Shown here in pieces: positions 15,655 through 24,019 of a stretch of 64,000 nucleotides of DNA. The notes beneath the pieces were generated by a model. It was not told where the DNA came from and searched no databases. It was given only the letters and a program-made list of their open reading frames with translations. The position numbers were made by a program, and so were the translations under genes. The first letter of the stretch is position 1; each line of letters starts with the position of its first letter. Origin of the DNA: Streptomyces diacarni (GTDB lineage Bacteria > Actinomycetota > Actinomycetes > Streptomycetales > Streptomycetaceae); contig NZ_QOIN01000047.1 of NCBI RefSeq assembly GCF_003323715.1, positions 124,001 to 188,000 on the forward strand, in the 5' to 3' direction.

Positions 15655-18600
15655 CGGGCAAGGACGTCACAGAGGGCGGTCGGGAGCGCATACCGCCCCA
15701 CGCCAAACCCAGCGACGTCATCTACGGCGACCCCGACAAGGTCGACGACCTGGTCATCAAACTCAAGGCATACGCCGGCGCGTTCAAGGACGGCTACGAC
15801 AAGCTGACCGACCTGTCCCTCCTGCCGTGGACCGGTGCCGCCTCGGACCAGTTCCAGAAGGCCAGCTCGGACCTGCCCAAGGAGTTGGAGAAGGCCGAGA
15901 AGTACTTCACCTCCGCCGCGTCCGCGCTGGACGCCTACGCCGACAAGCTGCGATCCGTGCACAAGCGGCTCAAGCCGATCATCGCGGACGCGGACGCCGC
16001 CCGGGCAGCCTCCAAGGCGTACGTCAAGCAGGACGCCGCCTACGCCGAGGCCGTCGAGCGCAAGGACGAGAACCTCCCCGACAAGCCGCCGGCGGAGAAC
16101 CCCGGTATGGCGGCGATGGAGGACTGCCACCGGCGCCTCGACACCCTGGAGCAGGAACTCCAGACCGTCATCGACGACTCCAAACGCAAGCTCGAGAAGG
16201 CGACACGGAAGGCTCCGAACGCACCCAAGGGCTGGAACCGCTTCAAGAAGGAGACCGGCGAGTTCCTCGGCGGCATGGGGGACAGCGCCAAGGGTCTGTG
16301 GAAGCAGTTCGAGTACCTGGTCGAGGACGGGCCCGACGGCGCCTCCCTGCAACTGGCGGGCATGGTCGACGGCGCGGCCTACGCCGCCCACCACCCCAAA
16401 GAATTCGCCAAAGCCGTCACCAACTGGGAGGAATGGCAGCGCAACCCCTCACGCGCCGCCGGCCAGCTCACCCCCGACCTCCTCCTCGCCCTGGCCACCG
16501 GCGGCGGAGGAGCCCTCCGCAAGGGCGCCGCCTCCGCCAAGAGCGCCGCCCAACGACTGGCGAGCCGCGAGAAGGCGCTGCGCCGCGACGGCAGCGCCCG
16601 CGAGCGCGCGAACGGCGATCCGGAGAGGGAGAACAAGGGCAACACAGAGAGGGAGGGCGTCAACGAGCCGGTCGACGTGGCGACCGGAGAGATGTTCACC
16701 TCAGCCACCGACGTGCACCTGCCGGGCGTGCTGCCCCTGCTGCTGACCCGCTTCTTCTCGTCAGGACACGCCTGCGGCGGCTGGTTCGGGCCCAGCTGGA
16801 CGGGCACACTGGATCAACGGCTGGAACTCGACGACCAGGGCATCGTCTACATAGCCGACGACGGGAAGCTGCTCACCTACCCCGTCCCGCAGCCGGAAAC
16901 CCCCACGCTTCCCCTCTCCGGCCCGCGCTGGCCGCTGCACTGGGACGGCAAACGCGACGGGACCATGACCATCACCGCGCCCGAGCAAAACCGCGTCCTG
17001 CACTTCGTACCGCTGCCCGCCGGGGGCCGCGAGCTGCCGCTGGCGGCGATCGCCGACCGCGCGGGCAACCGCATCGACGTGACATACGACGCGGCCGGCG
17101 CCCCGCAAGAGGTCAGCCACTCCGGCGGCTACCGCATAGCCGTCGACACCGACCCGGGACTCCTCCGCGTCACCGCTCTCCGTCTGCTCCACGGCGAACG
17201 CAGCACCACCCTCGTCACGTACGGCTACGACGCGGCAGGCAACCTCGACCAGGTCATCAACTCGACAGGCCTGCCGCTCCGTTACCGCTACGACGACCAC
17301 CACCGCATCACGTCCTGGGAGGACCGCAGAGGTACGACATTCGGCTACGTCTACGATCACCGGGGCAGGGTCCTGCGCACGGTCGGACCTGACGGAACCC
17401 TCTCCGGCCGCTTCCACTACGACGACGCAGCCCGCACCACCCGCTACACGGACTCTCTCGGCCACCAGTCGGTCTACGTCTACAACGAGGCGTACAGAAC
17501 CGTCTCGGTGACCGACCCGCTCGGCCACACCACGCTCACGGAGTGGGACGAGGCCAACCGCCACCCGGTCACCGTCACCGACCCGCTGGGCCACACGACC
17601 CGCTACGTGTACGACGACCTGGGCAACACCACCCGAATCGAACGCCCGGACGGCAGCGCGATCACCGCCGTCTACGACGACGACTGCCTCCCGCTGGAGG
17701 TCCGCGATCCGAACGGTGGTGTGTGGCGCCACACGTACGACGACGCGGGCAACCGCACCTCGACGACGGACCCCGCAGGGGCGGTGACCCACTATGCCTA
17801 CAACGGCACCGGCCACCTCACCTCCCTCACCGACCCGCTCGGTCACACGACGACCGTCGCCCCCGACGCGGCGGGCCTCCCGACAGCCGTCACCGACCCT
17901 CTCGGTCACACCACCCACGTCCGCCGCGGCCCGCACGGCCTCGTCACCGCCCTCACCGACCCCCTCGGCAACACCACCCGCCACGGCTGGACCATCGAGG
18001 GCAAACCCGCCTGGCGCGAGAACCCCGACGCAACCCGCGAGTCCTGGGACTGGGACGGCGAGGGCAACCTCGCCGCCCACACGGACGAGGCGGGACACAC
18101 CACGGCGTACACGCACACCCACTTCGACCTCCCCGCCACCCGGCGCGACCCGGACGGTGCGGAATACACATTCACGTACGACACCGAACTCCGCCTGGTG
18201 AAAGTCACCAACCCGCAGGCCCGCGAATGGCGCTACGAGTACGACGCGGCAGGCCGCCTCGTCGCGGAGACGGACTTCAACGGGGCGACGCAGACCTATG
18301 AGCTGGACGCGGCGGGCGGGCTCCGCGTCCGGACCAACGCCTGCGGTGAGCAGCTGAGTTACGCCGTGGACGCCCACGGCCGCCCCGTCGAGCAACGCGA
18401 CGAGACCGGCGGCGAGGTGACGACGTTCGCCTACGACGCGGCGGGCGCGGTGGTCCGCGCCACGAACGCGGCGACGGACGTCGTGCTGGAGCGAGACGCG
18501 GTGGGGCGCGTACTGTCCGAGACGGTCAACGGCCGCCGGACGTCGTACGCCTACGACACGGCAGGCCGACGCGTGCGCCGTACGACACCCGCAGGGCACA

Positions 18601-20003
18601 TTTCGACGTGGTCCCATGACGCGGCGGACCGCCCCGTCGAGGTGTCCACGCAGGGAGGGACGCTCTCCTTCGCGTATGACGCGGCGGGCCGCGAAACGCA
18701 CCGCCGCCTCGGCGGATCGGCCGGGCCGGCCGGGTCGGCCACCCTGGCCCAGCGCTGGGACGCCACCGACCGTCTCACGCACCAGACGATCCACTCCGCT
18801 GGGGAGGAGGTCCTCCAGCACCGCACCTACGCCTACCGCCCCGACGGCTACCTCACGGAGATCCGCGAGCTCACGACCGGGACACGTCGCTTCGACCTGG
18901 ACAAGGCGGGGCGCGTGGTGGGCGTCCAAGCCCACGGCTGGAGCGAGAAGTACGCCTACGACGCCGTCGGCAACCAGTCCCACGCCGAAGCCCCGGCCCA
19001 CCCCTCCCCCGGCCCCCGCGAACACGACGGCACCCTGATCCGCCGTGCGGGCCGCACGCGGTACGAACACGACGCCGCCGGCCGCCTCATACGCAAGACC
19101 CGCAAGCTCCTCAACGGCCAGACGCACGCCTGGACCTTTCGGTGGAACGCCGAGGACCGCCTGATATCGGCGACCAATCCCCAGGGTGAGACCTGGCATT
19201 ACGCCTACGACCCTCTGGGCCGCCGCGTCTCCAAGTCCGGGCCTGACTCCCGAACGGACTCGGTCACCTTCACCTGGGACGGCACCCGCGTCACGGAACA
19301 GACGTCTGCGGACGGCACGACGACGACGTGGGACTACGCCCCGGGCACCCACCGCCCCCTGACCCAAACCACCCGCGAACCCCTACTGGACACACCGGCC
19401 TTCCACGCCGTCGTCACCGATCCGGTAGGCACCCCCACGGAGTTGCTCACCCCCCAGGGCGACCTCGCCTGGCAATCCCGCACCACCCTCTGGGGTACTC
19501 CTCTCCCAGCCCCGTCCGGTTCCGCCGACTGCCCCCTCCGCTTCCCCGGCCAATACGCCGACCCGGAAACGGGCCTGCACTTCAACTACTTCCGGTACTA
19601 CGACCCCGAGACGGGTCGATATATCACCGCGGACCCGCTCGGCCTCGCCCCTTCTCCCTCTCCGTATACATACGCACACAATCCCCACACGTGGGGTGAC
19701 CCGCTTGGACTGGCTAAATGCCCTCAGGAAGTACGACAGGAGTTCAGGGACCTACGGCAAGGAACTACTAACCGAACTGGACTGGTCGACACCCACGAGG
19801 AACTTCGCAAGCTGTTTGACAATTGGACGAAAGGCGCGGAACAGCTACCTGCCCGCGGCCCCAAGGTACCCGAGGTATATAAACTCGACGATGGAACCGT
19901 GATCCAATGGAGGACGGAATCCGATTCGGGTGGCGCAACCATAGATATGAGGTGGCCAGAAAGCAAGAAACCGAGAAAGGTCCACATAGACCCGTCGCAA
20001 TGA
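15651..20003 (+). CDS. RHS-repeat polymorphic toxin with WXG-like head
   Basis: 1450 residues. Residues ~20-125 are a helical WXG100-like head with a P-W-T-G-A-A-S-D-Q-F turn, suggesting type VII export. A linker and a DUF6531-like start (E-P-V-D-V-A-T-G-E-M-F, ~338) lead into about 900 residues of YD/RHS repeats (many Y-D-A-A-G and D-P-L-G-H-T-T units). The RHS core ends with Y-R/Y-Y-D-P-E-T-G-R-Y-I-T-A-D-P-L-G-L and D-P-L-G-L (1304-1354). The last 96 residues (1355-1450; bases 19713-20000) are the variable toxin tip: small, charged, ending in a G-G-A-T-I-D ... K-V-H-I-D block. I do not recognise the tip's family; a nuclease is the usual guess. Base composition drops sharply at the tip. Confidence 0.93.
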   Translation: MTGKDVTEGGRERIPPHAKPSDVIYGDPDKVDDLVIKLKAYAGAFKDGYDKLTDLSLLPWTGAASDQFQKASSDLPKELEKAEKYFTSAASALDAYADKLRSVHKRLKPIIADADAARAASKAYVKQDAAYAEAVERKDENLPDKPPAENPGMAAMEDCHRRLDTLEQELQTVIDDSKRKLEKATRKAPNAPKGWNRFKKETGEFLGGMGDSAKGLWKQFEYLVEDGPDGASLQLAGMVDGAAYAAHHPKEFAKAVTNWEEWQRNPSRAAGQLTPDLLLALATGGGGALRKGAASAKSAAQRLASREKALRRDGSARERANGDPERENKGNTEREGVNEPVDVATGEMFTSATDVHLPGVLPLLLTRFFSSGHACGGWFGPSWTGTLDQRLELDDQGIVYIADDGKLLTYPVPQPETPTLPLSGPRWPLHWDGKRDGTMTITAPEQNRVLHFVPLPAGGRELPLAAIADRAGNRIDVTYDAAGAPQEVSHSGGYRIAVDTDPGLLRVTALRLLHGERSTTLVTYGYDAAGNLDQVINSTGLPLRYRYDDHHRITSWEDRRGTTFGYVYDHRGRVLRTVGPDGTLSGRFHYDDAARTTRYTDSLGHQSVYVYNEAYRTVSVTDPLGHTTLTEWDEANRHPVTVTDPLGHTTRYVYDDLGNTTRIERPDGSAITAVYDDDCLPLEVRDPNGGVWRHTYDDAGNRTSTTDPAGAVTHYAYNGTGHLTSLTDPLGHTTTVAPDAAGLPTAVTDPLGHTTHVRRGPHGLVTALTDPLGNTTRHGWTIEGKPAWRENPDATRESWDWDGEGNLAAHTDEAGHTTAYTHTHFDLPATRRDPDGAEYTFTYDTELRLVKVTNPQAREWRYEYDAAGRLVAETDFNGATQTYELDAAGGLRVRTNACGEQLSYAVDAHGRPVEQRDETGGEVTTFAYDAAGAVVRATNAATDVVLERDAVGRVLSETVNGRRTSYAYDTAGRRVRRTTPAGHISTWSHDAADRPVEVSTQGGTLSFAYDAAGRETHRRLGGSAGPAGSATLAQRWDATDRLTHQTIHSAGEEVLQHRTYAYRPDGYLTEIRELTTGTRRFDLDKAGRVVGVQAHGWSEKYAYDAVGNQSHAEAPAHPSPGPREHDGTLIRRAGRTRYEHDAAGRLIRKTRKLLNGQTHAWTFRWNAEDRLISATNPQGETWHYAYDPLGRRVSKSGPDSRTDSVTFTWDGTRVTEQTSADGTTTTWDYAPGTHRPLTQTTREPLLDTPAFHAVVTDPVGTPTELLTPQGDLAWQSRTTLWGTPLPAPSGSADCPLRFPGQYADPETGLHFNYFRYYDPETGRYITADPLGLAPSPSPYTYAHNPHTWGDPLGLAKCPQEVRQEFRDLRQGTTNRTGLVDTHEELRKLFDNWTKGAEQLPARGPKVPEVYKLDDGTVIQWRTESDSGGATIDMRWPESKKPRKVHIDPSQ

Positions 20004-20014
20004 GAAGAAGAGAC

Positions 20015-20359
20015 ATGAAGGATCACCTCATCCCACTGGTGAAGGAAATGCTAATCGAAGGAGAAGACGATTGGGTCATGGTTGACTTCCTCATCGGGGT
20101 GGCCGAGGAGTTCGCCAGCCCTCGCGGAGAAGACTTCAGGGATGTCTCCCTTGAGCTCCTGAGGGAACTCCTGAGGGAAGAAGTTATGGAGATCGGTGAT
20201 CTCGGCCACACAGGTTTCGAACCTTGGCCACTTGGCGTAGACGACTCTGTTGCCAGGTTCAAGGAGGGATGCGAGTCCCATGACTGGGACCCCATGGGGG
20301 CGTTGTGGTGGCTGGCAAACACAGAAAAGGGTGCTCGGTGGCTGGAAAACATCCACTGA
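20015..20359 (+). CDS. cognate immunity protein (predicted)
   Basis: 114 residues, acidic and helical, with the block A-L-W-W-L-A-N-T-E-K-G-A-R-W-L-E near the end. It directly follows the toxin. The frame is open through the toxin stop, so an ATG at 20000 (ATGA overlap, five residues longer) is an alternative start; ATG 20015 is preferred because AGAAGAAGAG lies just before it. The acidic product next to a basic toxin tip and the same lower-GC composition are what is expected of an immunity gene that travels with its toxin. No named immunity family was recognised. Confidence 0.7.
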   Translation: MKDHLIPLVKEMLIEGEDDWVMVDFLIGVAEEFASPRGEDFRDVSLELLRELLREEVMEIGDLGHTGFEPWPLGVDDSVARFKEGCESHDWDPMGALWWLANTEKGARWLENIH

Positions 20360-20505
20360 GCACGGGCTCCGAATCCGGTGACGGGTGTCAGATCCTTCCG
20401 ATCCGAATGCGCGCGGGAGGCACTTTTCAGGTCGATTTCCTGTAACTGCCGTTCCCAGTAGGATCTGCACGTTGCTCTGGCCGTTTTCCGTCGTAAGGAG
20501 CAGCG

Positions 20506-21248
20506 TTGAGCGTACGACTCACCTCACCATTCCTTCTGACTCCACTGAAACAGGAATCGATCTGTACGCGCTTCGGACGACGGAGGGCTTTTTCGGGAAC
20601 GAATCCGAACTCGCCACCTTCCATGCCCCCAAAGCTGAGAGGCTTGCGTCGCCGGCCCATCCACCGGCCCCCGAAACCTTGGAACTACGCGTCCTGAATA
20701 GCACGGGTCAACCCATAGCCGCGTACACGATCGGAAGCGCAAAGATCGTGGAGGAGTTCCGGCACGGCGAAGGCAGGGTCGACCTCCGCGTCACAGGATA
20801 TCTGTGGGACCTCCCGCGAGCCCGTACGGAAGAGATCTGGTCCATTTGGCGTGAGGACACCACCGGGCATGAGCCCCGGGTTTGGGCAAGACTCGACGAG
20901 GAAGGCAGAACTGCTTGGCTGGACGCCGCTCGCCTGCGTGCCGCATGGCACTATCCCCTCCCCGCCACCGGTAGCGACGAGTTCATCGTCGAAGGCGCAC
21001 ACGTCACCGACACGGCTGCCCTGTACTGCGCTTTGGGTGAAGCCATGAACGGCCCCGGCGGATACTACGGCGCCGACCTGGACGCGCTTAAGGACTGCCT
21101 TCGAGGCAACTTCGGCCCAGTCGCACCTTTTACTCTGATTTGGCACAACTCACGCAGCGGGAGTGACGACGCACTTGACCTGAATCAGGTTGGAACGCCC
21201 GCCTTGCGGACGCGCCCGACGCCATGGCGGAGGTGGGACGGCTGCTGA
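20506..21248 (+). pseudogene. barstar-family immunity gene, frameshifted and 3'-truncated
   Basis: The reading frame from about 20529 to 21248 encodes ~240 residues ending in a barstar-like domain: F-I-V-E-G-A-H-V-T-D, Y-Y-G-A-D-L-D-A-L-K-D-C-L and F-T-L-I-W-H-N-S. There is no ATG/GTG/TTG at a sensible place in this frame. A good start (AAGGAG, then TTG at 20506) is out of frame by exactly the 5-bp tandem duplication CTCAC-CTCAC (20518-20527). Removing one copy joins TTG-AGC-GTA-CGA-CTC-ACC in frame to the body. At the 3' end the gene runs into the right copy of the 66-bp repeat, so the usual last ~30-40 residues of a barstar are replaced by antisense-like sequence. A far-upstream GTG (20385) could still give a product. 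Confidence 0.65.
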
Positions 21249-21276
21249 CCCCGCGTCTGTCGGCAGGACGCTGACC
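21211..21276 (+). repeat. 66-bp direct repeat, right copy (displaced NRPS 3' end)
   Basis: It matches 14472-14537 at 63 of 66 positions. Here the sequence is out of context: it overlaps the end of the barstar reading frame in another frame, and no NRPS coding sequence precedes it. Similarity ends abruptly on both sides. It marks the right edge of the toxin island. Confidence 0.9.
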
Positions 21277-21409
21277 ATGACAGTTGAGGACGGTTCCGAG
21301 CTCACGGTCCGGTGCGCGGCCATGGCGCCCGGAGGGCGGGGCGCTCGGGCGGCGGTGGGCGGCGATTTTGAGCGGACAGGTGTACTAGGTCCATGGAAAG
21401 CTGGCTCGC

Positions 21410-21775
21410 ATGATTGATCACATTGCGATCCAGGTGCGGGACGTCGCGGCGAGCACGCGGTTCTACGATGCCGTTCTCGCGCCGCTCGGCGGGAAGCAGA
21501 CGAAGGCGTTCGGTGATTTTGTCAGTTACGGCGCCACCGGGCACACCCTGTGGCTCGGCCCCCTCACGGGCGAGGGGCAAGCGCGCGAGGTCCACCTCGC
21601 CTTCGTGGCAGCCGACCGGGAAGCCGTTGACGCGTTCCATGCCGCCGCTGTCGCCATCGGCGCCGAGTCTCTGCACGCTCCCCGTGTGAGGCCGGAGTAT
21701 CACGAGTCCTACTACGGTGCTTTCGTGCGGGATCCGGACGGCAACAACATCGAGGCCGTCTGCCACACGCCGTAG
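21410..21775 (+). CDS. VOC (glyoxalase/bleomycin-resistance fold) protein
   Basis: 121 residues with paired beta-alpha-beta-beta-beta modules: the start M-I-D-H-I-A-I-Q-V-R-D-V, the central E-V-H-L-A-F-V-A, and the end Y-Y-G-A-F-V-R-D-P-D-G-N-N-I-E-A-V-C-H. The metal-site pattern (His near the start, His in V-H-L, Glu in N-I-E) is intact. Such single-domain VOC proteins may be dioxygenases, epimerases or resistance proteins; the substrate cannot be inferred. It lies just outside the right repeat and may have been next to the NRPS gene before the island arrived. Confidence 0.85.
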   Translation: MIDHIAIQVRDVAASTRFYDAVLAPLGGKQTKAFGDFVSYGATGHTLWLGPLTGEGQAREVHLAFVAADREAVDAFHAAAVAIGAESLHAPRVRPEYHESYYGAFVRDPDGNNIEAVCHTP

Positions 21776-21805
21776 CCAGGCGCGGCCACGCCGGCCGGAA
21801 GTGGA

Positions 21806-21819
21806 CCGGTCCGGACCGG
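21806..21819. terminator. 14-bp palindrome between convergent genes
   Basis: CCGGTCCGGACCGG is perfectly self-complementary and lies between the VOC gene (+) and the 88-residue gene (-). It may act as a weak bidirectional terminator. Confidence 0.3.
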
Positions 21820-21856
21820 CTCTCGGCACCGCCCAGCGCAGCGCCGGCAAGTGTCG

Positions 21857-22123
21857 TCAGGCGTCTTCGGGGTCCAGCTCGAACGCGAAGTAAATGCTCA
21901 GCGCGTAGGTCTCCTCCTCGCCGCACAGGCAGTTCCATGCGACATCCACCAGCCGGATATCGTGTTCCCCCACCCACTCATGGGCCTTCCTGAAGACCTC
22001 CGCGGCGGTTGAGGCGATGAACAGCTTCGCGGCTATCGGATACACGCCAGTTTCGTCGTCCGTGTCGTCGAAGTCCTCTGGAACGACCAGACAGAAATCG
22101 GGATCGCGCGCCACGGGATGCAC
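21857..22123 (-). CDS. hypothetical acidic 88-residue protein
   Basis: I do not recognise this protein. It is short and acidic, with alternating hydrophobic strands and one helix: a strand around A-A-K-L-F-I-A-S, a helix A-A-E-V-F-R-K-A-H-E-W-V, and strands ending Y-A-L-S-I-Y-F-A-F-E-L. Two cysteines sit close together in W-N-C-L-C-G. There is no signal peptide or membrane segment. Codon usage is less extreme than its neighbours, fitting the end of an accessory region. It is convergent with the VOC gene and separate from the salvage operon. Confidence 0.6.
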   Translation of the reverse strand: MHPVARDPDFCLVVPEDFDDTDDETGVYPIAAKLFIASTAAEVFRKAHEWVGEHDIRLVDVAWNCLCGEEETYALSIYFAFELDPEDA

Positions 22124-22278
22124 CTTCCAGTCGGTTACCGGGACGAGTCGGCAGAGGCTGCTCCTCTGAACACGACGTCAGGTAAGACCACCTGGCATGC
22201 GGAAGGGTTGCTTCTGGCGACCATGCGGCGAGGTGCCGCAGCCGATGTGCGCCGCGTTCGAAGGGGACGATCCCGCTG

Positions 22279-23553
22279 TCACTCGATCCGGTCGAGGATC
22301 AGTGGGGTCGGCTCGTATGTGGCCGAGGCTGTCACGTCGATGGCGTTCGTCAGGGCCGCCTCCGCGTTCGCGAACGTCTCCGGGGTGTCCGTGTGCAGGG
22401 TGAGCAGGGGGGCTCCGGCGGTGACGGGGTCGCCTACGCGGGCGTGGAGTTGGACGCCCGCGCCCGCCTGTACGGGGTCCTCCTTGCGGGCGCGGCCCGC
22501 GCCGAGGCGCCAGGCGGCGAGGCCGACGGCGTAGGCGTCGAGGCGGGTGAGGACGCCTGAGGACGGGGCCGTGACGACGTGCCGCTCTCTCGCCCGGGGC
22601 AGCTCCGCGTCCGCGTCACCACCTTGGGCGGTGACCATTCGACGCCACACGTCCATCGCCGAGCCGTCGGCGAGGGCCTTGGCGGGGTCGGCGTCGGTCA
22701 GGCCCGCCGCGTCGAGCATCTCGCGCGCCAGTGCGACCGTCAGTTCGACGACGTCGGCGGGGCCGCCGCCCGCCAGCACCTCGACCGACTCGCGGACTTC
22801 CAGTGCGTTGCCCGCCGTCAGACCGAGGGGGGTGTTCATGTCGGTCAGCAGGGCGACGGTGCGCACGCCGTGGTCGCGGCCCAGTTCCACCATGGTGGTG
22901 GCCAGCTCGCGGGCGTCGTCGGTGTTCTTCATGAACGCGCCGGAGCCGGCTTTGACGTCCAGGACGAGTGCGCCGGTGCCTTCGGCGATCTTCTTGGACA
23001 TGATGGACGAGGCAATCAGGGGGAGGGATTCGACCGTGCCGGTCACGTCCCGCAACGCGTACAGCCGCTTGTCGGCGGGGGCCAGGCCGTCGCCCGCGGC
23101 GCAGATGACGGAGCCGGCGTCGCGCAGGACGTCCATCATCTCGGGGTTGGTGAGCGAGGCGCGCCAGCCGGGGATGGACTCCAGTTTGTCGAGGGTGCCG
23201 CCGGTGTGGCCGAGGCCGCGGCCCGACAGTTGGGGGACGGCGGCGCCGCACGCGGCGACCAGCGGGGCGAGCGGCAGGGTGATCTTGTCGCCGACGCCGC
23301 CTGTGGAGTGCTTGTCGGCGGTGGGGCGGGGCAGTGCCGTGAAGTCCATGCGCTCGCCGGAGGCGATCATGGCGGCGGTCCAGCGGGAGATCTCCGTACG
23401 GGTCATGCCGTTGAGGTAGACGGCCATCGCGAGGGCGGACATCTGTTCGTCGGCGACCGTGCCGCGCGTGTAGGCGTCGATGATCCAGTCGATCTGTTCG
23501 CCGGTCAGTTCCTCGCGGTCCCGCTTGGCGCGGATGACGGAGATGGCGTCCAT
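22279..23553 (-). CDS. deoA: thymidine/pyrimidine-nucleoside phosphorylase
   Basis: 424 residues. The phosphorylase signature is present as S-G-R-G-L-G-H-T-G-G-T-L-D-K-L-E, preceded by the phosphate/substrate block K-H-S-T-G-G-V-G-D-K-I-T. It reversibly cleaves thymidine (and uridine in the broader family) to base plus deoxyribose-1-phosphate in the cytoplasm. Length is normal. It lies 39 bp downstream of cdd at the end of a minus-strand run (BMP lipoprotein, ATPase, two permeases, cdd, deoA), so uptake, deamination and phosphorolysis of nucleosides are encoded together. Confidence 0.95.
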   Translation of the reverse strand: MDAISVIRAKRDREELTGEQIDWIIDAYTRGTVADEQMSALAMAVYLNGMTRTEISRWTAAMIASGERMDFTALPRPTADKHSTGGVGDKITLPLAPLVAACGAAVPQLSGRGLGHTGGTLDKLESIPGWRASLTNPEMMDVLRDAGSVICAAGDGLAPADKRLYALRDVTGTVESLPLIASSIMSKKIAEGTGALVLDVKAGSGAFMKNTDDARELATTMVELGRDHGVRTVALLTDMNTPLGLTAGNALEVRESVEVLAGGGPADVVELTVALAREMLDAAGLTDADPAKALADGSAMDVWRRMVTAQGGDADAELPRARERHVVTAPSSGVLTRLDAYAVGLAAWRLGAGRARKEDPVQAGAGVQLHARVGDPVTAGAPLLTLHTDTPETFANAEAALTNAIDVTASATYEPTPLILDRIE

Positions 23554-23592
23554 GGGGGGGTACTCCCTGATTCGTTCGACGACCGGTGAGGG

Positions 23593-24018
23593 TCAGCGGG
23601 CCAGGTCGGTGGGCCCGAACGCGTCCGCGAGCAGTTCGGAGAGCGGGCGCACTCCCGAGGGTGCTTCGATCAGCAGGTCGCCGCCGCCGTGCTCCCACAG
23701 CAGTTGGCGGCAGCGGCCGCAGGGGGCGACGACCACGCCGTCGCCGCCGACGCAGGTGAAGGCGACCAGCCGGCCGCCGCCGGTCGCGAACAGTTCGCTC
23801 ACCAGTCCGCACTCGGCGCACAGGCCGACGCCGTAGGAGGCGTTCTCGACGTTGCAGCCGGTGACGGTGCGGCCGTCGGCGACCAGCGCGGCGGCGCCGA
23901 CGGGGAAGCCGGAGTAGGGCGCGTACGCCCGGGAGAGCGCCTCCCGGGCCTTCCCGCGCAGCGCCGCCCAGTCGACCGCCGGGCCGGTCACCGGGGCGGC
24001 TCCCGAGTTGTCTGGCAC
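23593..24018 (-). CDS. cdd: cytidine deaminase
   Basis: 141 residues, GTG start at 24018. Both zinc motifs are present: the catalytic C-A-E-C-G (the cdd variant of C/H-A-E with proton-shuttling glutamate) after N-V-E-N-A-S-Y-G, and P-C-G-R-C. It converts cytidine/deoxycytidine to uridine/deoxyuridine, feeding deoA. It begins one base past the stop of the upstream permease gene, so it is surely in the same operon. Confidence 0.95.
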   Translation of the reverse strand: MPDNSGAAPVTGPAVDWAALRGKAREALSRAYAPYSGFPVGAAALVADGRTVTGCNVENASYGVGLCAECGLVSELFATGGGRLVAFTCVGGDGVVVAPCGRCRQLLWEHGGGDLLIEAPSGVRPLSELLADAFGPTDLAR

Positions 24019-24019
24019 G

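Noticed and set aside
20506..20697. Short open frame starting at the TTG at 20506 as an independent gene
   Set aside because: Its residues are R/P-rich without pattern. The start signal makes more sense as the original start of the barstar gene, disrupted by the 5-bp duplication.
14472..21276. Calling the toxin block an integrative element or prophage
   Set aside because: The bounding repeats are real, but no integrase, excisionase, replication or phage gene is present, so only the repeat-bounded island is claimed.
22197..22534. Plus-strand open frames overlapping deoA's end
   Set aside because: No motif or start signal; antisense to the conserved phosphorylase.
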